Source of the DNA: Periplaneta americana
Lineage: Eukaryota; Arthropoda; Insecta; Blattodea; Blattidae
Assembly (NCBI RefSeq): GCF_040183065.1
Contig: NC_091119.1
Span: forward strand, 60,250,892-60,314,891
Direction of reading: 5' to 3'
Length of the DNA stretch: 64,000 bases
This document shows positions 10,749 to 21,822 of the stretch, piece after piece. The translations under genes and the position numbers were made by a program. Within the stretch, counting starts at the first letter, position 1. The number at the start of each line of letters is the position of its first letter. The notes under the pieces were generated by a model. That model ran no database searches, had not been told where the DNA came from, and worked only from the letters and a program-made list of their open reading frames with translations.

Positions 10749-11989
10749 TGTTTGTGACCAGATCGGTCACAGTCCCTCCTCAGGTGTCCAGGCTCGCCGC
10801 AGGACCAGCAGGTGGGCACTCCTCGTCTTCGTCCCTCGAGTGATTTCGGTTCAAGTTCCTCGACGTCGGCCGCCGCGACGCTCCTAATCCGGTGCGACGT
10901 CGAGACATTCGCCGTCAACTTTACTGCCTCCATCCTGAGGGCCCCCGGCAGAGCTGCGTTGATGGTACGATGCTCGGCCAGGAGTAGCTGTTGTCTGATT
11001 TCGGGGTCTCGAACTCCGCTGCCGAAGGTGTAGGCCGCCTCTCCAGCGATGAAGTCATTAGGTAGGGCCCTGAGCGCCTTTTGGGCCAGTTGTTCCACCG
11101 CCATTGCAAATTCTTGCAGGTACTCGCCTGACTGCTGGACCATCGTTTTCAGTTGGGTTCTGAATGCTGCCGCAAGTTGATGGTCACCATAACGTCCCTC
11201 CAAGGCCGCCATAATCTCAGCGGCTGTCCCATCTTCCGGCACGCTGTGAAGAATCTCCAACGCCTGTCCTTGAAGCGCGGTCAACAGCTGGGTAGTCTTC
11301 TCCGCTGGCGTCCACCCATTATGTGCAGCGGTGGCCTCGAACTGGCGACGGAATATCGCCCAAGACGTCGTACCGTGGAACTTCGACGTCTTGACGTTGT
11401 AATGTCTGGCTGAAGGCGATGGTTCCGCAGGGCCACTATATGGAGTCCTCAACTCTGTGGCCGCTTCTTGCATGGCACGTCAAACCTCCTCGGCAACCAT
11501 CTGTTTATGTTCTCTAGCCTGGCGATCCACCAACGCGAGAATGTGCTTGTTTTCCTCAGCGTGTTTGTCCTTCATCTCACTCATCTTGTCCAGCAACTCG
11601 CTCGTCTGCTTTTGACGACGCTCGAGATCACGGATTTTGCCATCGAAATGGTCTACATCCTGTCTCAACTTCGCTACTGTCTCGTTTATAGTTGTAAAAT
11701 TCTGGTTTAATTTATCCAAATCGGCCTTAAGTTCGTCTTTCACGATGTCGACAATTCCATCTACGTGGGCCGAAACGCTTTCGATTTGCGTAGTGACGTC
11801 ATCTTTCACTCCGCTTATGTCACTTTTCATCTCCGTTTTCACTTCACTTATGTCACTTTTCATCTCCGTTTTCACTTCACTTATATCGTTCTTAACCTCA
11901 CTGATGTGCTTGTTCATGTTATCTTTTACTTCAGTAATGTGCATGTTCATTTCTGCTATGGCTTGCAGGATCTGCTGTAGGTTCTCCAT
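10739..11989 (-). pseudogene. gag: gag polyprotein with one in-frame TGA
   Basis: The frame opens with an ATG at 11989, close to the primer-binding site. The first ~169 codons encode a long charged coiled coil with near-duplicate 14-residue units (SEVKTEMKSDI repeated, about 11820-11890). A single TGA at 11480-11482 follows. The same frame then continues for about 246 codons with a retrotransposon Gag capsid-like region (FHGTTSWAIFRRQFEA) and a CCHC zinc knuckle (CWSCGEPGHLRRDC). It ends at TAA 10739-10741. Gag packages the RNA. The TGA could be a CGA-to-TGA mutation or a readthrough codon; given the other stops in this copy, mutation is likelier. Confidence 0.88.
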
Positions 11990-12000
11990 TGTCGATAATA

Positions 12001-12017
12001 TCCCGATTCTGACACCA
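12001..12017 (-). other. Primer-binding site, tRNA-Leu-like
   Basis: On the plus strand CCCGATTCTGACACCA lies one base from the 5' LTR. This matches the 3' end of an animal tRNA-Leu (remembered as CCCACTTCTGACACCA) at 14 of 16 positions, including the terminal CCA. It would therefore prime minus-strand DNA synthesis. Confidence 0.75.
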
Positions 12018-12018
12018 A

Positions 12019-12796
12019 TGTAAATTTATTTCAACTCAACAATAGGATTTTATTCTTCCAACAATAATTCCTTTCTACAATTCACCTTAAACGCTGTCGT
12101 CAACAATAGGATTTTCACTCAACACCGTATTCGTTATAGCACTCCACTGACGACAATGACAATTTACTTGGACTATTACGAACAACAATGAACTGTTAAT
12201 CTTAACTAATATTTACAAAGCACTATTTACAAATCAGAACTATCAGTTCTCAGTTCACAGTTCTTCTAGCTCAGTCACTCGAGTTCACAGTATCTCGAAC
12301 CACAGACCTTCAGAGACAGTCCACTGTACTCGAACTCAGGTCCCTCCAACTGCGGTCCACTGCACTCGAACTCAGGTCCCTCCAACTGCGGTCCACTGCA
12401 CTCGAACTCAGGCCTTCGGCTGCTGACACAGTTGCGAACGCACACTCGAGTCGAACTCCGGTACACAAGACTGGCTTGCTCTGTTCACTGGCTTACTGAC
12501 TGAACTAATCATGAATGACACACACACTCCTTCGCGTCCGTAATTTATAACCACAGCAACGTAACCGAGAGACTTCGAATTCGCGATTTTTCCACTTCGA
12601 CGGGCTTCTGGAAGAGTCGGGAAGGTCCGTTCCATCTTCACTCCGTAAGCAGCTGCGCGCGCGATCTCCCTCGCCGCGTAGGCCCTTTCCCCTCTCTTCT
12701 CTCCGCCGCGTGCCGTCCCTCAGTGCTCCGTGAAGCCCGCTCGATCTGCTCTCTTGCGGGACGCTGGTCGTGAGTTCGAATCTCACGTCGCTGTCA
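12019..12796 (-). repeat. 5' LTR (right copy)
   Basis: 778 bp with TG...CA ends. It is about 98% identical to the left LTR by hand alignment, with a 4-bp insertion (near 12271) and a cleaner pair of tandem units at about 12328-12400. Its end (GTGAGTTCGAATCTCAC) can fold as a tRNA T-arm-like hairpin. Confidence 0.95.
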
Positions 12797-13317
12797 GAAT
12801 ATTATATATTAAGTTTGAACTGGACTAATGTTTTCGACCAGACATTGGTCATCATCAGATTAGTATTAAGTATATAAATAAATGTTTAAACGCAAAAGTA
12901 ATTTAAATAGAATTGTATAATGTTATTATAGGACCATATGTTCACCTATATCTTAAGGTTAAAAGTTAAAAGTAATGGTTGATAAAATGGATTAACACAG
13001 AGATAAAAATAACAGGTACGATAACTAAAATGTCAACTTGTAACAAAGGTCGATTTAACATAATGTTTTGTAATATGGTTCTATTTGAAAAACTTGTATT
13101 TGGTATTGTGAGGTTGCAATAAGGAATACTGTTTTTGTTGTGCACTGCTAACTCCGAAGATTCTAGTACATATGCATGTGAAATAATGACAAAAGAATAA
13201 AAGTTTTGGAGAATTTTGGAATTTAATTCAGATGTTATGTATGAGGTATTGCAACGGCTAAAAGTGTTCGAAACAGAATAAAAAGACTACAAAACCGAAA
13301 ATCGCTCTTTACCAAAG
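12797..13317. other. No gene recognised; possible retroelement end
   Basis: AT-rich. The complement of 12817-12865 contains CTGATGATGACCAATG followed by TCGAAAAC, a phrase I associate with the ends of Penelope-like insect elements. Nothing else supports that, so no element is called. Confidence 0.35.
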
Positions 13318-14160
13318 GAATCATCCGTCAGACAGAATTAATGACATTACTAACGGTTTACTCTATATAAACGATACAAATAGAAATATTTCTTTTCAGG
13401 TAAAGTTATTCGCGGACGACTGTATAATACATAGACAAATTAATGATGAACGCGATATCGCCGCCTTGCAAAACGATCTTAACGTTATTGAAACCTAGTC
13501 GATAGAAAATAAAATCAAATCAATGTGAGTAAAAGTAAATAAGTCAATATCCTTCTGCAGAACGCATAAAAAACTTGTCTCAATTACCAAGTGAATGGTA
13601 TACCGGAGCCACAAGTGAACACTTGTAAATACTTAGCTATATATTTTAGTGTACTGGTTTGGGAGGAACAAGTCATTAATATTACAAGGAAAGCCTGGAA
13701 AGCACTACATTACTGTATGCGTATTCTTAAGAAAGTTAACCGCAGGTCAAAAGAATTGGAGTATATAACCCTTGTTTGCCCAAGAATGGAATATGAAGCG
13801 GTAGATTGGGATCCAAACAGACAAACCCAAATTGATTCAATAGAAAAGTTATAACGCAGGGCAGCAAAATATATCAAAATGAGAAAGGGACATGGCGAAG
13901 GGATAATAAAGACACAAATGGGACACAAAGGATAGACCGACATCAGTGCTAGATTAGTGACACACCACACATAGGCAGGGCTGAGCATATTATGAAGTGT
14001 AGGTGCAGAAAACAAAAAACAGTCGTGACAAAATTTATCCTTTGTAAACCACAAAATAGTAGATAGGAACAGTTTACCTGCGGCAATTTTTCAGGGTGGT
14101 CCTTTCAAAATCAATACATTTATATATTTAAGGAAAGGTTGAAAGATTAGGCTGAGAATT
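13318..14160 (+). mobile_element. LINE (CR1/jockey-like) reverse transcriptase 3' remnant
   Basis: The translation shows the reverse-transcriptase active-site block KLFADDCIIHR (about 13402-13436) preceded by INDITNGL. Downstream come the typical C-terminal features of CR1/jockey-type elements: CKYLAIYFS for the usual YLGI/YLGV motif, RMEYEAVDWDP for LEYASxVWDP, and IEKLQRRAAKYI. The best open piece is 13591-13854. Stops and shifts lie on both sides. The sequence from 14161 to about 14480, with repeated TAATTACCTAAGT/TAATTAATTAAGG-like units, may be its 3' UTR. It is non-functional. Confidence 0.75.
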
Positions 14161-14701
14161 AATAGTAATGTAGTTGCAGTGTAATTACCTAAGTTGTGTC
14201 ATGTAATTCATTAAGTTGATATGTAATTAATTAAGGTGACCTGTAATTATTTAAGTTGACAAAACTTGGGTTTAATAGAAATACTTGTAAGTTAGGTTTA
14301 TTTTCGCTTGGATATGCTTATAGTAGACGTTATTTATAGTATAGTCTCTATTTATAGTCCTAGATTTATTGCACTTATTTACCTGTTTACTTATACTTAG
14401 AATTAATTTTACGTTTAATTTATCTACGTATGTTATTTTATTGCTGTAATTTTATTGCTGTAATTATTGCAATGTTATATATATATATATATATATATAT
14501 AATTTGAAATGGTAATGGAAATTACTAGAAAACGGCTCAGCGGATTTTAATTAATGACCTCTCATTTTGAAGCTTGGCATACTAGGATATGCGGAAAAAT
14601 AGTAGTTTTCAGAAAAATATTAATTTTCCTACATAATTTTTCTATTTTCCAAAATCCATCTGTCGTTAGTTTTGGGAACTAATGGCTTTTCAGAATAAGA
14701 C

Positions 14702-14728
14702 AAAAAAAACACACACACACACACACAC
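14702..14728. repeat. (CA)n microsatellite
   Basis: An A run followed by about ten CA units, within the Helitron remnant. Confidence 0.9.
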
Positions 14729-15426
14729 TACAATAAATATTGTCACACGAAGGTCATGACCTGCATAACTGCTAACAAATTTAGAGGTCAGATTCTCTGA
14801 CAATAATGTCAATATGTCCATCTTCATTTGTGTGTTTTTTAGAACGTCTCTATATTGGCTATTAAAGATTTCAACACTTACTAAAAAGAATTTACAGGTC
14901 TGATTCTCTGGTGTGTAATTTTCTGAGTACAGCTGTGTATTGGATATTAAAAACTACAAGACGTAAGAAGGTTTGGTGACATTTCTATTAAAAATGAAAT
15001 GTTATTTTAGTTAATGCCATGATGTGAGTATTTCTCACTAATTATACACATTAATGCTATATTAATGATTTGAAAATGAAACTTTTTGGGGTTATATAAG
15101 TAGACGTAGACAATATTTTAAATTTTATCATCATTTCTATAATTACTGAGTTACGGATATATATATATCTATATATATATATACATATATATTACTAAAA
15201 AGTACGTAAGGTAATATTGTTATTAAAAATGAAGGGCGCATATAAGATTCTAAAATTCTCAATTTAATTCGCCTTATTTCCCGCATGTCAGCAATAGATT
15301 TCTCACAACAGCCTATACAGCTGAAAATATATGGAATAATACATAAATAACTTACGTCTCTGATCTTCCGCCATTAACAATTCATTACCAACTTATGGCC
15401 AATTATACGTAATTGATTCAACACAT

Positions 15427-16300
15427 ATGATAACCTTTTACGTAGCCAAAATGATGTCCAGCATTCAAAGGTATCTAATACACTTCAAAAGTTGTCAGAT
15501 ATTGTTGCTAGCAATCTTATGCTATTTCCTACAAAATGCAGTACAAATATTGGCAAATGAAGAAAACGTGCGATCTATAGATTTAAGTTTTGTTGATCAT
15601 ATTGGGTTAGATCAACGGCGATACAATAAACTTACTGCAGAGGACATTGCGGGTGTCTTTGTTTTCGAAGATGGTGAGCCACCAAAATACCGTTATGTTG
15701 TGAATGATAGACAAGGGGGCCCAAATTAAGCCCTCACTGTGATCTGACAATATATTTCCTCCTCTTCTCTTATGAATGAAAATTGCAACATAGTACCCCA
15801 CGCCGGCAAAACAATCTCACTAGAATACTTTATTTTAGTTTGTACCATTTCGGATGGTGTTCGCATTCTCACACATTCATTAGTCACGCAAGTTAATCCA
15901 ACAATATTTGGTAGACCAGTATTGTATGGAGGAAGTGCAAAAATTACAATTCCAAAGCAAAGACCAAATGGTATTACTTACTGATAAAATAAAAGATCTA
16001 CAAAATTTTGTAGTCTCCCGATCACCTGAGCAAGATCTCTTAGCAGGAAAAAGTGATTCTGCTGTCTACATTTGAAGATAGTTCACGAAACGTGCAGCAG
16101 CTATACCAAGATGCTATGTCTGTTATTGAAAAGCATGGCAAACCTGACATTCCCTTAACTCTCATCTACAATCCACAATGACCTGAAATAGCTTCTGCAT
16201 TACTTCCACACGAAGAACCCATTGAATGTCGTGACATTGTTACTTCCGTTTTCGCATTCAAACTCAAGAACTGAAGATGGGTAGGTTCAAGAAAAAGTAT
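15427..16300 (+). pseudogene. Helitron Rep/helicase-like protein, N-domain fragments
   Basis: The open pieces 15427-15729 and 15772-15984 and an unlisted frame over 16080-16280 together carry the Helitron-like N-domain motifs. These precede the HUH nicking motif and helicase in full-length proteins. The YQDAMSVIEKHGKPD block is the best conserved. Frames change at least twice and a stop interrupts the NPQ-PEI motif (about 16180). The signature HUH residues were not located. A hydrophobic stretch at residues 23-40 of the first piece looks like part of the decay rather than a signal peptide. Confidence 0.65.
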
Positions 16301-16599
16301 TTGGCATAAAAAACCATTTAGAGGGAATATGTTTCATTATTATGGAAGAAAATAACTTCCAAAATGTCTGTTATTCATTAAAAATAAATCTGAAAAAAAT
16401 TTTGAACTTATAATGAAAGTAGTTTGCAGCATTTGTTTATTTTATTATGTACATAATTATTATTGAATATTGCTTACATCATTCTGTTTTATTATAGACT
16501 GAAATTAATAACTATTTCAAAGTTATTTGTAGAATAAAAGTGAAATCACGCATTAAATTACCCAATTGCGTTGATAATACATACATAACTTATATACAT

Positions 16600-16663
16600 A
16601 CAGTACATACATACATACATACATACATACATACATACATACATACATACATACATACATACA

Positions 16664-16692
<29 letters not shown>
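16600..16692. repeat. (CATA)n microsatellite
   Basis: More than 20 consecutive CATA units. An open frame across it encodes only a Thr-Tyr-Ile-His repeat and is not a gene. Confidence 0.97.
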
Positions 16693-16694
<2 letters not shown>

Positions 16695-16857
16695 GTTCTT
16701 TTTGCTAGACTTTTATGTTTCCTTTTGTCATTTTTAGTGATTACTTAGATCATGGATGCATTTTTGAAGGAAAAAGAACCGCCATAATGCATGGCTATTA
16801 AGGTTTCAGGAACTAAAGTTACACTTAAAGGTAAATTAAAGTAACAGAAGAATTCTA

Positions 16858-17127
16858 CATATCGACGGCCTGGTTCAAAAGCGAAACAACTCACAATTTA
16901 AAGATTTGAGAAATCTATACTTTAAAGCTTTATGTTGCTGTGAAAATGAAAGAGTCGTTGAAATTACTCGAGATTCTGTTAAAGATTTTCTTTTACATGC
17001 TACAAGTTTAAAATTAGAGTTTGTTAATTGAATTTTCTCAGCAACACTAAGTTTTAAAATTCAGGTTTCTCTAAACTGTAAATTTTGAGTTGTTTCCGTT
17101 TCCCTTTTGAACTGGGCCGTCGATATG
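16858..17127. mobile_element. MITE with ~50-bp inverted repeats
   Basis: The left end CATATCGACGGCCTGGTTCA and the complement of the right end, CATATCGACGGCCCAGTTCA, match at 18 of 20 positions. Similarity continues inward (AAAAGcGAAAC, AACAACTCA, TTTGAGAAA). The 270-bp body is AT-rich and non-coding. I could not settle a target duplication, so the superfamily is open. Confidence 0.75.
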
Positions 17128-19017
17128 TTTATTGTATTTTACCATAAAATGTACATCAATCCAACATTAATTGCCAAAGCGAGAAAGTTTTTTTTCCTCT
17201 ACTGCAACATTTTTATTTTCGGACTAAGGTTGTTTTTGCTAAAACCTCTTCAATTATTTTCTGATTAAAAAAAAGACAGACTTGTAATTCTCTAGCTTTA
17301 GGAGCTGTGCTCACATCAGTACTTGTCGTCCTTCACGTTCTTAGAATTGTAATTAGATGTGAAATATTGCATATATTTTTGCACACTGTATAATCTATTC
17401 CGAATATAAGAATGGAGTAAATGATCGCTTGGGTGAAAACATCATCTTATTAAATCAAATTAAAAAAAAACCTTGTCCTTGCTTCATAAATCCGTCCACG
17501 AATGCTTTTTGTTTACTTTCTCATTAGACAAGTATTGTGATGCTGCAAAAACCCGATTTATAGTTTTTTTGTATAAGTACATGTTTCCAGGAACTCTGTT
17601 GACGGCAGAATGATTTGGGATGTCTTCAGTCCGTCTATTTGTTTCTTTCTTTGTTTGTCACTCTGTTTTTCTGGCCATCTGCCCGACCTTCTATGTATAG
17701 TGACTTGAGATTTCTTCAAAAGGATTTGACTCATATTCAGCATCTACAACTCAATTTATCCCGGAATGACGCACAACAACATAATATACAATGTGACCCA
17801 CATGAAGGTATACAAGACAATATCTCTTAAATGGATCAATAAAACCAAACGTTGATTTTTCCCAAACTTTATAACGGTAGGGGACATTCCAGAAAGAGAC
17901 ATTGAACGACTATGAGCGGAAAAGAAGATGTATATATATTGCGACAAATTTTCTTAAATCTTGGAACAATGGTTTGCATAATCATTTGACGATACCTTCC
18001 CTGATCTACAGTTAAACGATTTCTATGTTCAGCTTTAATGAAATAAGGCCCAATGAGACTATGGCCTGAATTTCAGCTAAATTGTGACTTTGTCGCTGTA
18101 ATGAGAACGTGTAACACACTCGGTTGGCCTCTCGAATCCAAGATAAATAAACAAATGGACACCGGCAACAACAAAGGAAATAAGTGTGATGCATAATATG
18201 AAATCTGGTGTGTAAATAAATGCAAGAATAAAATAAATTACATTTACTTACTAAATACATGGAAGAGGAAATAAGTACATACATTCTATTGTAACGTTTA
18301 CACTAGAGATGAACAAAACTAACTGCCGCTCTCGCTCGCTGTGTTCGCTGCATTTGTCTTTCGAGTCTCGGCTCGTCAGTTTCGTGTGCTTCGAGTCTCG
18401 CTCGTCATTCTCGAAATAGCATTTGGTCGGCGTGGAAAGATTTCGTAGCTTTGAATAACATACATCATTTAAATAAATAACATAAATGTTTAAATGAGAC
18501 AAAAAGACAAAACAGAACAGTATCTTAGTTATCAAAGAGCAATTCTCAAATAAATTTGCATTTCTAAGAAACATAAAACATGTCATTAATATCTTTTTAC
18601 TTGAGATTGCACACTTGATCTTAAAGATATGAAAAGAAAATTCCTAGCCTTTTAATATGGGCCTAGTAAATAAAGACTGGGGAAGGGATTATTATACACT
18701 GAAAGGTAGAGATGTTTCAAATAGGCTACTTGATTGTTTATACATATACAACAGTTGCCAAAGTAGATAAAAGTTAAGTCAGGTAGCGATTCAAGGCTGC
18801 TTGACGTTCGGGACTTTGGGAGTCATCAATATCGAGTCTTGGAACACTCACAACATTGTCGTGCGGGTTTTCTGCTATGCGGGCGCTGTTAGTCTCGCTT
18901 TCTAGATCGTTATTCATCTGTAGATTATACTTTAAACTCAAAATGGATGTCTCTAAAAGAGTAGTTGTTAATATATAATGCCTTTTAATTACTCTAAGCA
19001 GATGCATTATTATTTCA
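17128..19017. other. No gene recognised
   Basis: AT-rich. A stretch rich in TCTCGCTCG/TCGAGTCTCG runs at about 18325-18420. Several 60-110 codon open frames have no recognisable motif. I see no tRNA box or terminal repeat pair. Confidence 0.45.
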
Positions 19018-19296
19018 TTAAGATACATGAAACGGGTGAATGGGTAAAATATATACACATGCATGCCTAAAATGTAATGGAGATTTGGAATATGTAAATT
19101 TTAATATAGGATGTCATCGAAAAAAATAAAGTTTACTGTCACACTCTGTATGCCTGAATAATTAACTTTCTTCGAACACTGGTATCATATTTTATGGTTT
19201 ATCTCCAACAGATTTTGTATAAAACTTTTTTTTTTGTAAAATTAAAATTTAAGAATTTACGAGTAATATTCCACACTTTCTGAACACTCTGTAGAT
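19018..19296. repeat. Dispersed repeat A, copy 1
   Basis: This stretch aligns, with scattered changes, to 21655-21822 plus 23279-23385. Shared landmarks are ATGAAACGGGTGAATGGGTA, TGTCACACTCTGTATGCCTG and GAGTAATATTCCA. It is non-coding. No inverted ends were identified, so the type of element is unknown. Confidence 0.75.
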
Positions 19297-20217
19297 CCTT
19301 ACAGACACAAATAACAATAGGATAGAACTATTACGCTTACGTTAATATGTAGTAAGAAGAGCATTATGTGACCGTCAGGGATTGAACACTTTTACCGTAG
19401 TATACGACATTCGCAAACCATTGTTGCTCACTAGACACTTCCGACACTGGACGGCTGAGTGCATGAGTGGAGAAGAGTTAATGTTTCAGTTACCCCGGTT
19501 ACTGGGAAAACACAAACAAAAACACTTCACTGGCGAAACTATAAGTTTTATTGCAAAATTTACTATCAGGCAGTTGAAGTCCTAGTCAATAATTATTCAG
19601 TCCCAAAACATGAAATAAAAATTCTCATTACTTTATTATTAATTATTAAGAATTACAAGTGCTGGAGTGTTACCCTCTTCCACTCATTGATTTTATAGCA
19701 GGTGAAATTCTAATACAATATAGCCCAGAATAAAGTATACCGAAGTTTGATTATGTTGTACTCGCAACTCAGTGAGAAAAAGTTATTGACGGCATTATTA
19801 ATTTTTATTTCAGTTGTTGCTAAAGAAGACTGTGAAAGAAACAAGATCAAAGTGGTACTCAGTATCCAAGAAAAAGAATTCCTCGGTCAGCTTTACTTTC
19901 GTTCATACGCAGTTTGTCGAGGTGGCGGAGCTAGTGTGAAAGCAGTAGGCTATGTGAACTAGAGTCGTGCACAAACGGTTACGAAAAATAGAAATTATAT
20001 ATTGTTATTGAACGCCTGACTCTGTAGTCAGTATGCAAAGAGCTTTCGTCTCGCGGAGTGTCTCAGTGTTCGGTTTAACGAATATTCGAGTTGTTCTCAC
20101 TCTTTGTGGATGGATGGCAAAGGCAGACCACATTGCGCCATGCAGCAGTTCCAAGAGCTTTGCAAGGACGCGATTATCATCGTGTACGCCTAACATTTAA
20201 TTAATAATTCTTCCTCT
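19297..20217. other. No gene recognised
   Basis: Short open frames at 19382-19585 and 19747-19962 show no known motif. Confidence 0.4.
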
Positions 20218-20390
20218 CTCACTAAATTCAATCAATCAATCATCCATTGATCCATCCATCGACTCACTGATTCATTCATTCATTAACTCATTGATTAATT
20301 CATCCATAGATTCATTGACTGATCCAACGATTGATTGATTGGTTGATTGATTGATTGATTCATTCATTCATTCATTCATTCATATACTAC
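20218..20390. repeat. Degenerate ATTGATTCATCC-type simple repeat
   Basis: Interspersed ATCA, ATTG and ATTC tetramers. They end in clean (TTGA)n and (TTCA)n runs at 20330-20385. Confidence 0.9.
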
Positions 20391-20527
20391 AGTTGGGTAT
20401 CGTCAAAAGCAACAACGTGCATAATGAAAGTACAAGGATTAGAGCGGGAGAGTACTTTTGTTTTTCTTAGTTACTTTCTATCTTCTTAAAAAATGATTTA
20501 TTAACTATTACTATTAGACTTGTTTCG

Positions 20528-20790
20528 TTTTTTTATTTTATTTTATTGGGTTATTTTACGACGCTGTATCAACATCTAGGTTATTTAGCGTCTGAATGAA
20601 ATGTAGGTGATAATGCCGGTGAAATGAGTCCGGGGTCCAGCACCGAAAGTTACCCAGCATTTGCTCGTATTGGGTTGAGGGAAAACCCCAGAAAAAACCT
20701 CAACCAGGTAACTTGCCCCGACCGGGATTCGAACCCGGGCCACCTGGTTTCGGGGGCAGACACGCTGACCGTTACTCCACAGGTGTGGAC
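20528..20790 (-). repeat. tRNA-derived SINE family A, full copy
   Basis: On the minus strand the tRNA-like head comes first: A-box TGGAGTAACGGT and B-box GGGTTCGAATCCCGG. A body with CTGGTTGAGGTTTTT and TTTCGGTGCTGGACCCCGGA follows. It ends in a T/A-rich tail (20528-20545 on plus). The exact 10-bp duplication ACTTGTTTCG flanks it at 20518-20527 and 20791-20800. Other copies are at 38699-38949 and 49695-49927. Confidence 0.9.
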
Positions 20791-20840
20791 ACTTGTTTCG
20801 TGGACTTAAAACTTGAGACTAATAAGTAAGCCATAAAACT

Positions 20841-21402
20841 GTCCACCGTTGTGGCTGAAGGGTTAGCGAGTCTAACTTCGAACCCGGGTTCGATTCCCGG
20901 TCAGGACGAGTTGCCTGGGTGAGGTTTTTCGGGGATTTTCCCTCATTCCTATGGATGAATATCAGGCAACTTCAGGCGATTGGAACCCCACTCATCTTCG
21001 CCACTTCCTTTCCTCCCCCATCATCCTTTCCTCATCATCCCGTTTCTGGTTTTTTAGATCACTCTACAGGCGGTCTCCCGAAACTACTGGCTCTCTCGAC
21101 CGGCCTCCGTGGAATGTAGCCAAACGACGTTGGATGACTTCTGCAACGAGCACCCTAGGCGGACCTACTCGGGGGAGGAGTTTCGCCTCGGACCGACAGG
21201 GGGGCCTTGGGAGAAGTTGCCGAAGCAGGAATGGTATATGGATTTCTGTTGGCTGTCGTTAGGAAGTCATGTGGTTGGGTTGGTGCGCGTAGGGGAGCTA
21301 TGGCACGCAACTCATTCCATATCGAGGGTTAGCGCAATAGATCTCAACAGGTCGCAGTGCTGGGCCATCCGTGCCCCCCTCACTTAAATTCCATTCCATT
21401 CC
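20841..21402 (+). repeat. Long tRNA-derived SINE (562 bp)
   Basis: The head holds a B-box GGGTTCGATTCCC (about 20886-20898) about 40 bases after an A-box-like TGGCTGAAGGGTTAGCG. A long GC-rich body and an (ATTCC)n 3' end follow. A perfect 13-bp target duplication AAGCCATAAAACT lies at 20828-20840 and 21403-21415. Open frames through the body (20951-21387) are overlapping and look fortuitous. The length is unusual for a SINE; it may be a head fused to an unidentified LINE tail. Confidence 0.85.
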
Positions 21403-21822
21403 AAGCCATAAAACTAAACAGAACACTATTACTAACCAAACTTGACAACAGATGCTCAAAATGAGAACCATTCACAACCAAACAACATCCCAGTCTATCA
21501 CGAAACAGTCCATTGTCTTGTAAACAGTTAGGCCTACATGACTGATCTGTTGATAAGAGTGTTTTGTTTACTTTTATGGCTTACTCAACATTATTTTACC
21601 TACTTATTTGTCTCAAGTTTGAAGTCCACGAAACAAGTTTAATAAATAGTTAAGAGACATGAAACGGGTGAATGGGTAAAATTTCTGCACATCCATACCT
21701 AACATATAGTGGAGATTTGGAATACGTAAATTTTAATATAGGGTTTCATTAAAAAAATGAAGTATACTGTCACACTCTGTATGCCTGAATACATAACGAT
21801 TTTCGAATATTAGTATCATATT

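Larger units (their letters stand above)
6372..12796 (-). mobile_element. Complete but broken Ty3/gypsy LTR retrotransposon
   Basis: Two long direct repeats (6372-7145 and 12019-12796) start TG and end CA and bracket a 4.9-kb interior. Read on the minus strand the order is LTR, primer-binding site, gag, protease, reverse transcriptase, RNase H, integrase, polypurine tract, LTR, which is the Ty3/gypsy order. There is no envelope-like ORF between integrase and the PPT. AATAT occurs at both outer edges (6367-6371 and 12798-12802, the latter one base out), consistent with a 5-bp target duplication. By hand count the LTRs differ at about 16 positions plus a 4-bp indel, so the insertion is fairly young, yet gag and pol carry several stops. 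The tRNA-Leu-like primer site suggests an mdg3-like lineage; this is tentative. Confidence 0.93.
14480..16310 (+). mobile_element. Helitron remnant
   Basis: A TA-rich start (14479-14502) is followed by GGAAATTACTAGAAAACGGC, a phrase I know from the 5' parts of insect Helitrons. Degraded Helitron replicase-helicase N-domain motifs then appear in several frames: EDIAGVFVFEDGEPP (15634-15678), SPHCDL..LLF (about 15732-15770), and QQLYQDAMSVIEKHGKPD at about 16095-16150 followed by PEIASALLP. These lie in the order found in Helitron Rep proteins. No intact ORF survives, and the helicase half was not seen. The right edge is unknown. Confidence 0.7.
20501..21653. mobile_element. Fold-back element with long inverted repeats, split by two SINEs
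   Basis: After removal of two SINE inserts, the left arm reads TTAACTATT..ACTTGTTTCG and then GGACTTAAAACTTGAGAC, ending AGCCATAAAACTAAACAGAA. The complement of the right arm (21571-21653) reads the same series in the same order with small gaps. Arms are about 75-85 bp and the original element was only about 300 bp. It is followed directly by dispersed repeat A. The class is unknown; a MITE is the simplest reading. Confidence 0.65.

Noticed and set aside
10273..10887. 204-codon plus-strand ORF
   Set aside because: It is antisense to the gag-protease region of the LTR element; the minus strand carries the recognisable domains.
12817..12865. Penelope-like element terminus
   Set aside because: Only one short remembered phrase supports it; no reverse-transcriptase or GIY-YIG motif nearby.
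16540..16737. 65-codon ORF of repeated YIHT
   Set aside because: CATA microsatellite.
20951..21387. Overlapping ~100-codon ORFs
   Set aside because: They lie wholly inside the long SINE, overlap in different frames and end at its edges.
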